NCBI RefSeq assembly: GCF_042681825.1
Contig: NZ_JBHUGH010000010.1
Coordinates: forward strand, 124,001-188,000
Source of the DNA: Halodurantibacterium flavum
Lineage (GTDB): Bacteria > Pseudomonadota > Alphaproteobacteria > Rhodobacterales > Rhodobacteraceae
Direction: 5' to 3'
Length of the DNA stretch: 64,000 bases
Of this stretch, positions 33,815-41,589 are shown one piece after another. Each line of letters starts with the position of its first letter. The first letter of the stretch is position 1. The notes below the pieces were generated by a model, which saw only the letters and a program-made list of their open reading frames with translations, was not told the DNA's origin and did no database searches. Position numbers and translations under genes: made by a program.

Positions 33815-34490
33815 AGCACTGCGGGCGGGACATCGCGTCGTCACGCTCGGGATCACTGCGGTCGTGGCGATCCTTGCAGGGGCGGCAGCGCTCTTGTTTC
33901 TCAATCTGCCAAGCGCCAACGCCTTCAACCAGAAGGTCGAGCGCATCTTTGTGGAAAACGACGCGCTGACCGGCATGACCGAAATCCGGCTGCTGGAGAT
34001 CCTCGCCGAATCCGCCACGTCCTTTTCAGAGGTCCTTGCCTCTTACCGCATGGTCATCTTCGTGCTGCTGGTATTTTCCACCGCTCTTCTCGGGGCGGCG
34101 CTGGTCTTTCTGGTGATGATCGTCGCGCTGAACCGTCGGATGTCGCAGATCAAGCAATCGGGGATCGAGGTGTCCTCGCTCGTCATTTCGCGGGCAGAGA
34201 ATCTCGTGTCGCTCAACCATATGGATTTTCGCCTGACGCCCGCCGCGATCGAGACGCTGGCGGTGTTGGCCGAGGCGCGGATGGATGATGAGGTTCTGTC
34301 CGGCGCGCAGATCGAGGCGATGATCTCGGGCCGGAACGCGGCCGATTGCGACGAGGCCGCAGGTGCCACCCGGATCAAGCGCCTTCGCGACAGCCTCGGG
34401 AACCAGATGGTCAGCGAGCTTCTGGTGCGCAACAATGCCCGTCAGGGCTACATGCTGTCGATCGACAAGGACGTGATCCGGATGGTCTAG
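33786..34490 (+). CDS. membrane-anchored winged-helix protein
   Basis: A 234-aa protein. Two membrane segments (about 18-42 and 88-115) bracket a periplasmic loop of about 45 residues, leaving the C-terminus in the cytoplasm. Residues 147-226 read like an OmpR-type winged helix: FRLTPAAIETLAVLAEA (start of domain), VLSGAQIEAMISGRN, TRIKRLRDSLG and the terminal wing ARQGYMLSID. That makes it a candidate membrane-tethered transcription factor, with topology opposite to ToxR/CadC, whose DNA-binding domain is N-terminal. The start is GTG at 33786, decided by GAGGAG five bases upstream. It overlaps the small periplasmic protein gene and converges on rlmN by four bases. DNA binding is inferred from the pattern only. 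Confidence 0.7.
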   Translation: MRDSSISATEALRAGHRVVTLGITAVVAILAGAAALLFLNLPSANAFNQKVERIFVENDALTGMTEIRLLEILAESATSFSEVLASYRMVIFVLLVFSTALLGAALVFLVMIVALNRRMSQIKQSGIEVSSLVISRAENLVSLNHMDFRLTPAAIETLAVLAEARMDDEVLSGAQIEAMISGRNAADCDEAAGATRIKRLRDSLGNQMVSELLVRNNARQGYMLSIDKDVIRMV

Positions 34491-35704
34491 CCCGCGCTGG
34501 CCTCGGCGGCCAGTTCAGCCGCGATCTGGGCACGGCTTTTACGCTCCCGCTCGGTCGCGGATTTGAGCTGACCGCAGGCGGCCATGATATCCTCGCCCCG
34601 CGGTGTCCGGATCGGGCTGGCATAACCGGCCTTGTAGATGATGTCGGCAAAGGCACGTATGCGCTTTTCGTCGGATCGTTGATAGGCGGACCCGGGCCAT
34701 TCGTTGAAGGGGATCAGGTTGATCTTGGCGGGGATACCCGAAATCAGCTGCACCAGCCGCCGCGCATCGGCGTCCGAGTCGTTGACGTCCTTCAGCATCA
34801 CATATTCAAAGGTGATACGCTCGGAATTCGAGAGCCGCGGATAATCGCGCAGTGCGTTCAACAGCGTCTCGATATTCCATTTCTTGTTGATCGGCACCAG
34901 CTTGTCGCGCACGGCGTCCGTGGTCGCGTGGAACGACACCGCCAGAAGGCAGCCGATTTCCTCAGCCGTCTTGGCGATCTCGGGCACGACGCCGCTGGTC
35001 GACAGGGTAATGCGCCGCCGGGACAGCGAGATACCTTCGCCATCCATCGCGATGCGCATCGCGTCCCGCACATTCTCGAAGTTGTAAAGCGGTTCTCCCA
35101 TGCCCATCAGGACGATGTTGGAAATCAGCCGCGTTTCGTCCTTGGGCGCGCCCTGCTGCGGCCATTCGCCCAGATCGTCCCGCGCCAGCAGGATCTGCCC
35201 GACGATCTCGCCCGCCGTGAGGTTGCGCACCAGTTTCTGCGTTCCGGTATGGCAAAAGCTGCAGGTCAGCGTGCAGCCGACCTGGCTGGAAATGCAAAGC
35301 GTGCCGCGCCCTTCCTCGGGGATATAGACGGTTTCGACCTCATGCCCGCCAGCAATCCGGACCAGATATTTGCGGGTGCCGTCGCTGCTGATCTGGCGGC
35401 TGACGATCTCGGGGATCGTCACGGTGAACTTCTCGGCCAGCATGGCGCGATAATCCTTGGCGAGGTTCGTCATCGCGCCAAAGTCGCGCACCCCCCAGTG
35501 ATAGATCCATTGCCAGATCTGGCCGACCCGCATCTTTGCCTGCTTTTCCGGGGTGCCCGCCGATACCAGCGCCTCTCGCATCGCATCGCGCGTCAGACCG
35601 ACAAGGTTGATCCGCCCCTCCTCCGGCAGTTTCCGGGGAATGGTGAGCACGTCCTGCGTGATCGGGGCCGAGGCGCCTTGGCTGGTCATGGTCGTCTCCG
35701 TCAA
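34487..35704 (-). CDS. rlmN: 23S rRNA/tRNA (adenine-C2)-methyltransferase RlmN
   Basis: A 405-aa radical SAM enzyme that methylates A2503 of 23S rRNA and A37 of some tRNAs. The cluster motif C-x3-C-x2-C is in VGCTLTCSFCHTGTQK near residue 150. The methyl-carrying Cys near the C-terminus is in EDIMAACGQLK. An extended N-terminus of about 35 residues precedes the first helix (LVGLTRDAMREAL). Either Met1 or Met6 may be the start. Confidence 0.95.
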   Translation of the reverse strand: MTETTMTSQGASAPITQDVLTIPRKLPEEGRINLVGLTRDAMREALVSAGTPEKQAKMRVGQIWQWIYHWGVRDFGAMTNLAKDYRAMLAEKFTVTIPEIVSRQISSDGTRKYLVRIAGGHEVETVYIPEEGRGTLCISSQVGCTLTCSFCHTGTQKLVRNLTAGEIVGQILLARDDLGEWPQQGAPKDETRLISNIVLMGMGEPLYNFENVRDAMRIAMDGEGISLSRRRITLSTSGVVPEIAKTAEEIGCLLAVSFHATTDAVRDKLVPINKKWNIETLLNALRDYPRLSNSERITFEYVMLKDVNDSDADARRLVQLISGIPAKINLIPFNEWPGSAYQRSDEKRIRAFADIIYKAGYASPIRTPRGEDIMAACGQLKSATERERKSRAQIAAELAAEASAG

Positions 35705-35784
35705 AGGGATGCGTGTCTATATAGGAAACGTTGCGGCAAAGAAACAGATTCCCGCCTTCACGCGGGTTTCGGAAAATGCAGAAC

Positions 35785-35803
35785 GCCCCGGACAGGCCGG
35801 GGC
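35785..35803 (-). terminator. possible terminator hairpin after the IalB gene
   Basis: A 7-bp stem (GCCCCGG/CCGGGGC) with a five-base loop stands just after the IalB gene stop. The following minus-strand sequence is only modestly T-rich (it reads GTTCTGCATTTT), so termination is likely but not certain. Confidence 0.4.
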
Positions 35804-35826
35804 GCGCCGGAAAATTTCACAACCGC

Positions 35827-36354
35827 TCAGCCTGCGCAGCGGTTCTCGGCCTCGGTCATGGCGGCGGTAAAGCCCATGAGCGAGAATGTATCCTGCGTCT
35901 GCGTTCCCCGCGCCGAACGGGCGGTCAGCACAGCCTCGGACCCGCGGCGCATCGCGGCAAGGATGCGCGCGTCATCCTCGGCATTCGCGGGCCAGGCCCA
36001 GTCGCCATCGGTGAACAGCTGATAGGTTTCGGACCCGATCCGCACCTCGACATTCGATCCGTCGGCAAAGGGATAGCCGCCGGTGAACGACACTTCACCC
36101 CGGGCGCCTGCGCCGGGCCGGAACGTCACAAAGAGAAGGATGTCCCCGCGCCGCACATCCGCCGGCTGGCCGTTGCGGGTGTTGCGCACCTGTTTGGGGC
36201 TGGACACGCCCCAGCATTCCCTTGGCGACTCTTCTACGAAAACGCTCCAGTCCGTGTTGGACGCGACGCGGTTCGTGGATTGCTGCGCCATCGCCGCAGA
36301 CGCCATCAGCGTCATGAGACCTGCGCCGATCCCCCGCACTACCCAAGATGTCAT
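35827..36354 (-). CDS. invasion-associated locus B (IalB) family protein
   Basis: A 175-aa secreted protein with a signal peptide (GIGAGLMTLMASAAMA then QQS). The body follows the IalB family pattern: DWSVFVEESPRECWGV near residue 35, RRGDILLFVTFRPG, SFTGGYPFADGSNVEV and the terminal DTFSLMGFTAAM. Named after a Bartonella invasion gene; in free-living Rhodobacterales its role is unknown. Cysteines near residue 47 and the C-terminus could pair. Confidence 0.85.
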   Translation of the reverse strand: MTSWVVRGIGAGLMTLMASAAMAQQSTNRVASNTDWSVFVEESPRECWGVSSPKQVRNTRNGQPADVRRGDILLFVTFRPGAGARGEVSFTGGYPFADGSNVEVRIGSETYQLFTDGDWAWPANAEDDARILAAMRRGSEAVLTARSARGTQTQDTFSLMGFTAAMTEAENRCAG

Positions 36355-36529
36355 TGTTTCACAGCCCCCGGATTATCGCTTTTCCGCCTGTCATGGCCGA
36401 CAGGGGTTTCCCGGGCGACCTTTTCCTCTGGCGGCGGATTTTTCAACTCGATAAGCCTTCCATACCGCAAAAAACCCCTGCGATGAAACCCCCGTGGGCA
36501 GGAAATCGCGCAGCTGTGAGAGGTGAAAG

Positions 36530-37525
36530 ATGACCGAACCCGTTCCAATGGCCGAACTCTGGCGCGGCGGGATGCTGGAAAGCAGGCATCTGGGCCACGC
36601 GGTCATCTGCGACGAAAAGGGCGCGATCATCGACGCCTGGGGCGATCCGCAGGCGGTGATCTTTCCGCGGTCGTCGTGCAAGATGTTGCAGGCCCTTCCG
36701 CTGCTGGAAAGCGGTGCGGCCGACGCCGCGGGCCTGAGCGAGGCACAGCTTGCCTTTGCCTGCGCCAGTCATCAGGGCGCGGCGATCCATACCGACATGG
36801 CACGCCGTTGGCTTGCCGACCTCGGCCTCGGTGACGCGGACCTGCGCTGCGGCGTGCAGGAACCCTCGGACAGGGCGGAACGTGACCGGCTGATCCGCGC
36901 CGAGGAGGGCGCCTGTCAGGTCCACAACAACTGTTCGGGCAAGCATTGCGGCTTTCTGACGCTGGCGCAGCATATGGGCGCGGGGCCGGAATATGTCGAG
37001 CTTGACCATCCCGTTCAGCAGGCGGTCAAGGCGGCGTTCGAAGAGGTGACGGGCGAGCAAAGCCCCGGTCACGGAATCGACGGCTGCTCGGCGCCGAACT
37101 TTGCCACCTCGGTCGCGGGGCTGGCGCGGTCGATGGCCTTTTTCGCGGCGGCCAATCCTGACGGCGACACCCGCAACCGCGCGGCGGCCCGGTTGACCCG
37201 GGCCATGGCCGCCCGGCCCGAGCTTGTGGCCGGTGAGGGGCGCGCCTGCACCGAGCTCATGCGGGCGATGGGCGGCAAGGTCGCGATCAAGACCGGCGCC
37301 GAGGCGGTCTTCGTGGCGATCCTGCCGGAAAAAAGGCGCGGGATCGCGCTCAAGATCGTGGATGGCGGCACCCGTGGGGCCGAGGCCGCGATCTGCGCTC
37401 TGCTGGTGCGGGAAGGTGTGCTCGATCCGAACCATCCCGCGACGCTGAAACGGCTGGACGCGGTGCAGCGGAACTGGCGCGGGCGCGAGGTGGGGATCTT
37501 TCGCAAGGCCGAGGGCTTCGCCTGA
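36530..37525 (+). CDS. L-asparaginase (Rhizobium etli type)
   Basis: A 331-aa cytoplasmic asparaginase of the PF06089-type family, unrelated to E. coli AnsA/AnsB. The residues described for the Rhizobium enzyme line up well: the Ser48/Lys51 pair (PRSSCKML), Ser80 (ACASHQGAA), Lys254 in AIKTGAEAVF, and the metal-binding set Cys135, Lys138 (HNNCSGKHCG) and Cys186 (DGCSAPNF). The enzyme probably hydrolyses asparagine to aspartate and ammonia. Its start lies 175 bp from the divergent IalB gene; it is convergent with the HNH protein. Confidence 0.9.
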   Translation: MTEPVPMAELWRGGMLESRHLGHAVICDEKGAIIDAWGDPQAVIFPRSSCKMLQALPLLESGAADAAGLSEAQLAFACASHQGAAIHTDMARRWLADLGLGDADLRCGVQEPSDRAERDRLIRAEEGACQVHNNCSGKHCGFLTLAQHMGAGPEYVELDHPVQQAVKAAFEEVTGEQSPGHGIDGCSAPNFATSVAGLARSMAFFAAANPDGDTRNRAAARLTRAMAARPELVAGEGRACTELMRAMGGKVAIKTGAEAVFVAILPEKRRGIALKIVDGGTRGAEAAICALLVREGVLDPNHPATLKRLDAVQRNWRGREVGIFRKAEGFA

Positions 37526-37546
37526 GGCCCTGACTCTGGCCTGCCC

Positions 37547-37858
37547 TCAGCGCCGGCCCGGACGTCGATGCCCACCGGGCGTGCGCGAGATGAAACCCGG
37601 CGGGCGCCGCGCCACCCAGTCGATGAACCGCGCAAGCCTTGGATGCGCGCGCAGGGCCTCGAACGTGCTGTAGTCGCGCGCCAGTTCGGCCTCGGTAAGG
37701 CTCGCGTGGATTTCCTTGTGGCAGATGTGATGCAAAAGGGCGGTCGGGCCGCCCTTGCCGCCTTTGAGCCGGGGGACGAGATGATGCAGGCTTTGCGGCA
37801 CGTCCGGCGGGATCGGACGATGGCAAAGCGGGCAGACTGGCGGATCATGCGGCGTCAT
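37547..37858 (-). CDS. HNH endonuclease family protein
   Basis: A 103-aa protein with a short HNH motif. A CPLCHRP pair and LLHHICHKEIH supply zinc-type cysteines and histidines, and LHHLVPRLKGGKG carries the core HH. No further nuclease domain is present, and no restriction or phage gene surrounds it, so a repair or housekeeping nuclease is more likely than a mobile element. Start taken at MTPHDPPVCPLC (37858). Confidence 0.8.
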   Translation of the reverse strand: MTPHDPPVCPLCHRPIPPDVPQSLHHLVPRLKGGKGGPTALLHHICHKEIHASLTEAELARDYSTFEALRAHPRLARFIDWVARRPPGFISRTPGGHRRPGRR

Positions 37859-37896
37859 GGTGGACAAGATCGGGGGCCCTGCGGGAAAGGACAAGG

Positions 37897-39069
37897 ATGG
37901 ACGCGCTTGTGATCGGGGCGGGGCCGGCGGGGCTCATGGCGGCTGACGTGCTTTCGGCGGGCGGTGTGTCGGTGACGGTGGCCGAGGCCAAGCCGAGCCC
38001 CGCACGGAAGTTCCTGATGGCCGGGAAGTCGGGCCTCAACCTCACCAAGGCCGAGGCGTTCGAGGGCTTTCTGGCGCATTACGAAGAGGCCGCCGACTGG
38101 CTGCGCCCGATGATCGCCGACCTTGATCCAGCCGGGGTTCAGGACTGGGCGCGGTCGCTGGGGCAGGAGGTCTTTACCGGCTCTTCCGGGCGTGTCTTTC
38201 CGGTGGCGATGAAGGCGTCGCCGCTGCTGCGGGCCTGGTTGCGGCGGCTCGATGGCCAAGGTGTCACACTGCGCACAGGGTGGCGCTGGACGGGGTTTGA
38301 CGGGGACGCCCTTCGATTTGAGGGCGATGCAGCGTCGCTGCGGCCGGCGGTCACGGTGCTGGCGCTTGGCGGGGCAAGCTGGGCGCGGCTCGGCTCGGAT
38401 GGCGCCTGGGTGCAGTGGCTGACGGAAAAGGGGGTAGAGGTCGCGCCCTTTGCCCCCGCCAATATGGGCTTTGTCGTGGACTGGTCGCCACATATGGCGC
38501 GCTGGTTCGGCGCCCCGGTCAAGGGCGTCGCGCTTTCAGCGGGCGACAGGCGCCACCGGGGCGAATTCGTCGTCTCGGCCCGGGGTGTTGAAGGCGGCGG
38601 GATCTATGCGCTTGCCCGGCAGATGCGCGACGGCGCCGTGCTGCACCTCGATCTGCTGCCCGACCTGCCGGAGCCAGAGATCGCCCGGCGGATTGCCGGA
38701 AAGTCGAGCCAGAGCATCACCAACCACCTCCGGCGGAAGTTGGGGCTCGACGGGGTCAAGCTGGCGCTGTTGCAGGAATTTGGTCGCCCGCTGCCGCAGG
38801 GGCAGGCGCTGGCCCGGCTGCTCAAGCGCCTGCCCCTGCGCCATGCCGGCCCGCGCCCGATGGATGAGGCGATCTCGACCGCCGGCGGCATCCGCCGGTC
38901 TGCCCTGACGCCGGCGCTGGAGCTCCGCGCGCTCCCCGGCATCTTTGCCTGTGGCGAGATGCTGGACTGGGAAGCGCCGACGGGCGGCTATCTGTTGACG
39001 GCTTGCCTTGCGACAGGGCGCCATGCGGGGCGGGCCGCGCTCAGGCGGCTGCGCGAAGGTCCGACATGA
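37897..39069 (+). CDS. BaiN-like NAD(P)/FAD-dependent oxidoreductase
   Basis: A 390-aa flavoprotein of the HI0933/BaiN (TIGR03862-like) family. FAD-binding motif VIGAGPAGLMAADVL is near the N-terminus, KSGLNLTKAEAFEGF near residue 45, and the C-terminal GEMLDWEAPTGGYLL is the characteristic end of the family. BaiN was proposed to reduce bile acids in gut bacteria; in Rhodobacterales the substrate is unknown. Starts 38 bp from the divergent HNH gene and overlaps the LLM gene by 29 bases at the 3' end. Confidence 0.85.
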   Translation: MDALVIGAGPAGLMAADVLSAGGVSVTVAEAKPSPARKFLMAGKSGLNLTKAEAFEGFLAHYEEAADWLRPMIADLDPAGVQDWARSLGQEVFTGSSGRVFPVAMKASPLLRAWLRRLDGQGVTLRTGWRWTGFDGDALRFEGDAASLRPAVTVLALGGASWARLGSDGAWVQWLTEKGVEVAPFAPANMGFVVDWSPHMARWFGAPVKGVALSAGDRRHRGEFVVSARGVEGGGIYALARQMRDGAVLHLDLLPDLPEPEIARRIAGKSSQSITNHLRRKLGLDGVKLALLQEFGRPLPQGQALARLLKRLPLRHAGPRPMDEAISTAGGIRRSALTPALELRALPGIFACGEMLDWEAPTGGYLLTACLATGRHAGRAALRRLREGPT

Positions 39070-40039
39070 CCTCGGCCGCGATCGCAAAGGACCGTTTCCG
39101 CGCCGCATGGTCGTGGATCTGCCCGGTCAGGATGACTTCATCCGGCTGGTAGGCATCCAGGAAGCCCTGCAACTGCTGCCGGACCGTAGCGGCGCTGCCG
39201 ACCGCCGAGACGGCGAGCGCGTGACGCACGCCGGGCAGGATATGCGGGGGCAGTATTTCCTCTACATTCTCGACAGGCCGGGGCAGGGGGCCGGGCTGCC
39301 CGGTGCGCAGGTTAGCGAAGGCCTGGATCATCGAGCTGCGAAGGTAGGTGCCCTCGGCATCCGTGTCGGCCGCAAAGACGTTCACCGCAAGCATGAAGCG
39401 CGGCCGGTCCAGATGTGCCGAGGGGCGGAAACCGCCACGATAGGCCTCGACCGCCTCGGGCAGGGCCGCGGGTGCGAAATGCGAGGCAAAGGCGTAAGGC
39501 AGACCCAGATAGGCCGCCAGTTGCGCCCCGAAGAGGCTGGAGCCGAGGATCCACACAGGCACATGTGTCCCCGTGCCCGGGACGGCGCGGATCGGCGCGT
39601 TGGGTTCGGCATCGCCCAGATAGGTCATCAGTTCGACGACATCGTTCGGGAAATGATCCTCGGGGTTGCGGTTGCGCCGAAGGGCCTGCGCGGTGGCCCC
39701 GTCGGTTCCGGGGGCGCGGCCCAGCCCCAGATCAATGCGGCCGGGGTATAGCGTCGCGAGCGTACCGAACTGTTCCGCCACCATCAGCGGCGAGTGGTTG
39801 GGCAGCATGATCCCGCCTGCGCCCACCCGGATCGTGCGGGTCGCGCCGGCGACATGGCCGATCATGACCGCTGTCGCCGCGCTCGCGATGCCGGTCATGT
39901 TGTGGTGTTCCGCCATCCAGAACCGGTGATAGCCGAGACGCTCGGCATGACGGGCAAGATCGGTCACATTGGCCAGCGCCTCGGTCACGGTGCTGCCCTC
40001 GGGCACCGGGGCGAGATCGAGTAGGGAAAAGGGGATCAT
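39041..40039 (-). CDS. LLM class (luciferase-like) flavin-dependent oxidoreductase
   Basis: A 332-aa luciferase-like monooxygenase. Family features: SLLDLAPVPEGSTV at the start, FWMAEHHNM, IRVGAGGIMLPNHSPL, LGLGRAPGTDG and SLFGAQLAAYLGLPYAF. It should bind FMN as a cosubstrate. The substrate is unknown. The 3' end overlaps the BaiN-like gene on the other strand. Confidence 0.88.
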   Translation of the reverse strand: MIPFSLLDLAPVPEGSTVTEALANVTDLARHAERLGYHRFWMAEHHNMTGIASAATAVMIGHVAGATRTIRVGAGGIMLPNHSPLMVAEQFGTLATLYPGRIDLGLGRAPGTDGATAQALRRNRNPEDHFPNDVVELMTYLGDAEPNAPIRAVPGTGTHVPVWILGSSLFGAQLAAYLGLPYAFASHFAPAALPEAVEAYRGGFRPSAHLDRPRFMLAVNVFAADTDAEGTYLRSSMIQAFANLRTGQPGPLPRPVENVEEILPPHILPGVRHALAVSAVGSAATVRQQLQGFLDAYQPDEVILTGQIHDHAARKRSFAIAAEVMSDLRAAA

Positions 40040-40093
40040 GGTCGCGTCCTTTGCTTTGCCTCTATCTAGGCATCGCGGGGCGAAGTGAAACCC

Positions 40094-41116
40094 TCAGCGC
40101 CGTGCGAGATTGGCAAGCCGGATCATCGCCCGTTCGACCAGCGCCATCGCGGGCGCCCGTTGCGAAGACCGCAGCGCAAGGTCCGTGTCATGCAGAAGCG
40201 TCAGCGCCTGTTCCAGCTTGATCATACCCCAACCCTGTGCCTGACGCAGCATCCGGTCGCGCCGGGGCCCAAAGACCGGCGGACGCAGGCGGCCGATGCC
40301 CTGTCCCGGCCCGGCAGGGTCCGAAGCCGCCGCGTGAAGCGCCCGGAAATGTCGCGCCGCCGCGATGCAGAGCGTGACAGGCTGCACGCCTTGCCCCTCC
40401 AGCCGCCGCATCACCGGGCCGACCTCCTGCAGCCGGCCCTCGGCAGCGATATGCAGGATATCGTCCATTCCCGCCTCAATGGTCGAAGGCGCGCAGGCGG
40501 CAATGTCATCCGGCGTGACGGGCGCCTCATCCTGCCACTTGTAAAGCGCGAGCTTTTCGATCGTCTGCCGGAAATCGCCCGGATCGAGGCTGCGAGCGAG
40601 CGCCTGGATATCGGCCATCGCCTGCGGCTCGATCCGCTGCAGACTGGCCTTGGCAAGCGTCGCCTCGATTTCTTCCCGTCCCGGCGGATCGTCATAGATA
40701 CCGATGGCATGGGCGCGGGGATGCGCCTCGAACAGCTTTCGGAGCGGGGATTTCGCGGTCAGCGATCCTGCCGTGACGACGATCTGCGCGTCGCCTTCGC
40801 GCCATTCGCCAAGTGCTGTGGCAACCGGATCGGCGACGCTGTCTGACGCATCCTCAAGAAAAGCCACGCGCGGGCCGGGAAAAAAACCCTGCGCGCGGAC
40901 GGCGTCCGGCAAAAGCGTCGGGTCCTTGCGCAGGTCGGCGCCGGTCATCCGCGTCAGCCGCATCTCGGCCTCGCCTTCGGGGCCGATCAGCGCGGCGATC
41001 ACCTCTTGCCGGCGCAGGGCGACCCGCATCGCATCCGCGCCGTAGATCAGCAGCCCCGGGCGCCCGGGATCGGGCCTTGCGAAATAGCGGACAGCCTCGG
41101 CGCCGGCGAGTTTCAT
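40094..41116 (-). CDS. holA: DNA polymerase III subunit delta
   Basis: HolA opens the sliding clamp during clamp loading. The 340-aa product has the delta subunit pattern: PGLLIYGADAMRVALRRQ near residue 20, FFPGPRVAFLEDASD, VVTAGSLTAKSPLRKLFE and the helical C-terminal domain with RHFRALHAAASDP. The start ATG at 41116 overlaps the lptE stop (ATGA). Gene order leuS-lptE-holA is conserved across many Gram-negatives. Confidence 0.92.
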   Translation of the reverse strand: MKLAGAEAVRYFARPDPGRPGLLIYGADAMRVALRRQEVIAALIGPEGEAEMRLTRMTGADLRKDPTLLPDAVRAQGFFPGPRVAFLEDASDSVADPVATALGEWREGDAQIVVTAGSLTAKSPLRKLFEAHPRAHAIGIYDDPPGREEIEATLAKASLQRIEPQAMADIQALARSLDPGDFRQTIEKLALYKWQDEAPVTPDDIAACAPSTIEAGMDDILHIAAEGRLQEVGPVMRRLEGQGVQPVTLCIAAARHFRALHAAASDPAGPGQGIGRLRPPVFGPRRDRMLRQAQGWGMIKLEQALTLLHDTDLALRSSQRAPAMALVERAMIRLANLARR

Positions 41117-41589
41117 GACCGCCCGGCGATCAGCCGTGTCACGATCTGATCCGCAAGGATATGCATCAGGCGCCGCCGCGCATCCTGTTCCGCTCCGAGC
41201 GTCGAGAGCGTGCTGCCCGTGGCTGACCATGAGGTAAAGCTTTCGACCCGGCCCGCTGCGATCTGGGTGCCCGACGCGATATCCTCCAGCGTGTAGGTGA
41301 CGCTGCCGTCCAGATTGTAGCGCGTCGTCGCCCCCTCGGGCGTGATGCCGAGCCCGGTTTGCCCGGTCGAGATCCGATAGGACAGCCGGTAGGCCGGAGT
41401 TTGGCTGCGTCCCAGACGCTCTTCCAGACGCTCGACCAGATCATAGGCGTCCTTGTCGCCCGGCGCATCCACCAGAACCGCGTTCATCAGCCCGCGCGCC
41501 GGTGCGCCGGGGCCAAGCGCCGGCTGAAAGCCGCAGCCGGCCAAGGCCATCAGGCCAAGCAGAAGGCTGCGCCGGTCAGACCACGACAT
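41113..41589 (-). CDS. lptE: LPS assembly lipoprotein LptE
   Basis: LptE plugs the LptD barrel that inserts lipopolysaccharide in the outer membrane. The 158-aa protein has a lipoprotein signal with lipobox LMALAGC and continues GFQPAL, the LptE start. The rest is a short alpha-beta body (RLSYRISTGQTGLGI, TRYNLDGSVTYTL). The annotation relies on the lipobox, length and the leuS-lptE-holA context. It overlaps leuS by 14 bases and holA by four. Confidence 0.85.
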   Translation of the reverse strand: MSWSDRRSLLLGLMALAGCGFQPALGPGAPARGLMNAVLVDAPGDKDAYDLVERLEERLGRSQTPAYRLSYRISTGQTGLGITPEGATTRYNLDGSVTYTLEDIASGTQIAAGRVESFTSWSATGSTLSTLGAEQDARRRLMHILADQIVTRLIAGRS

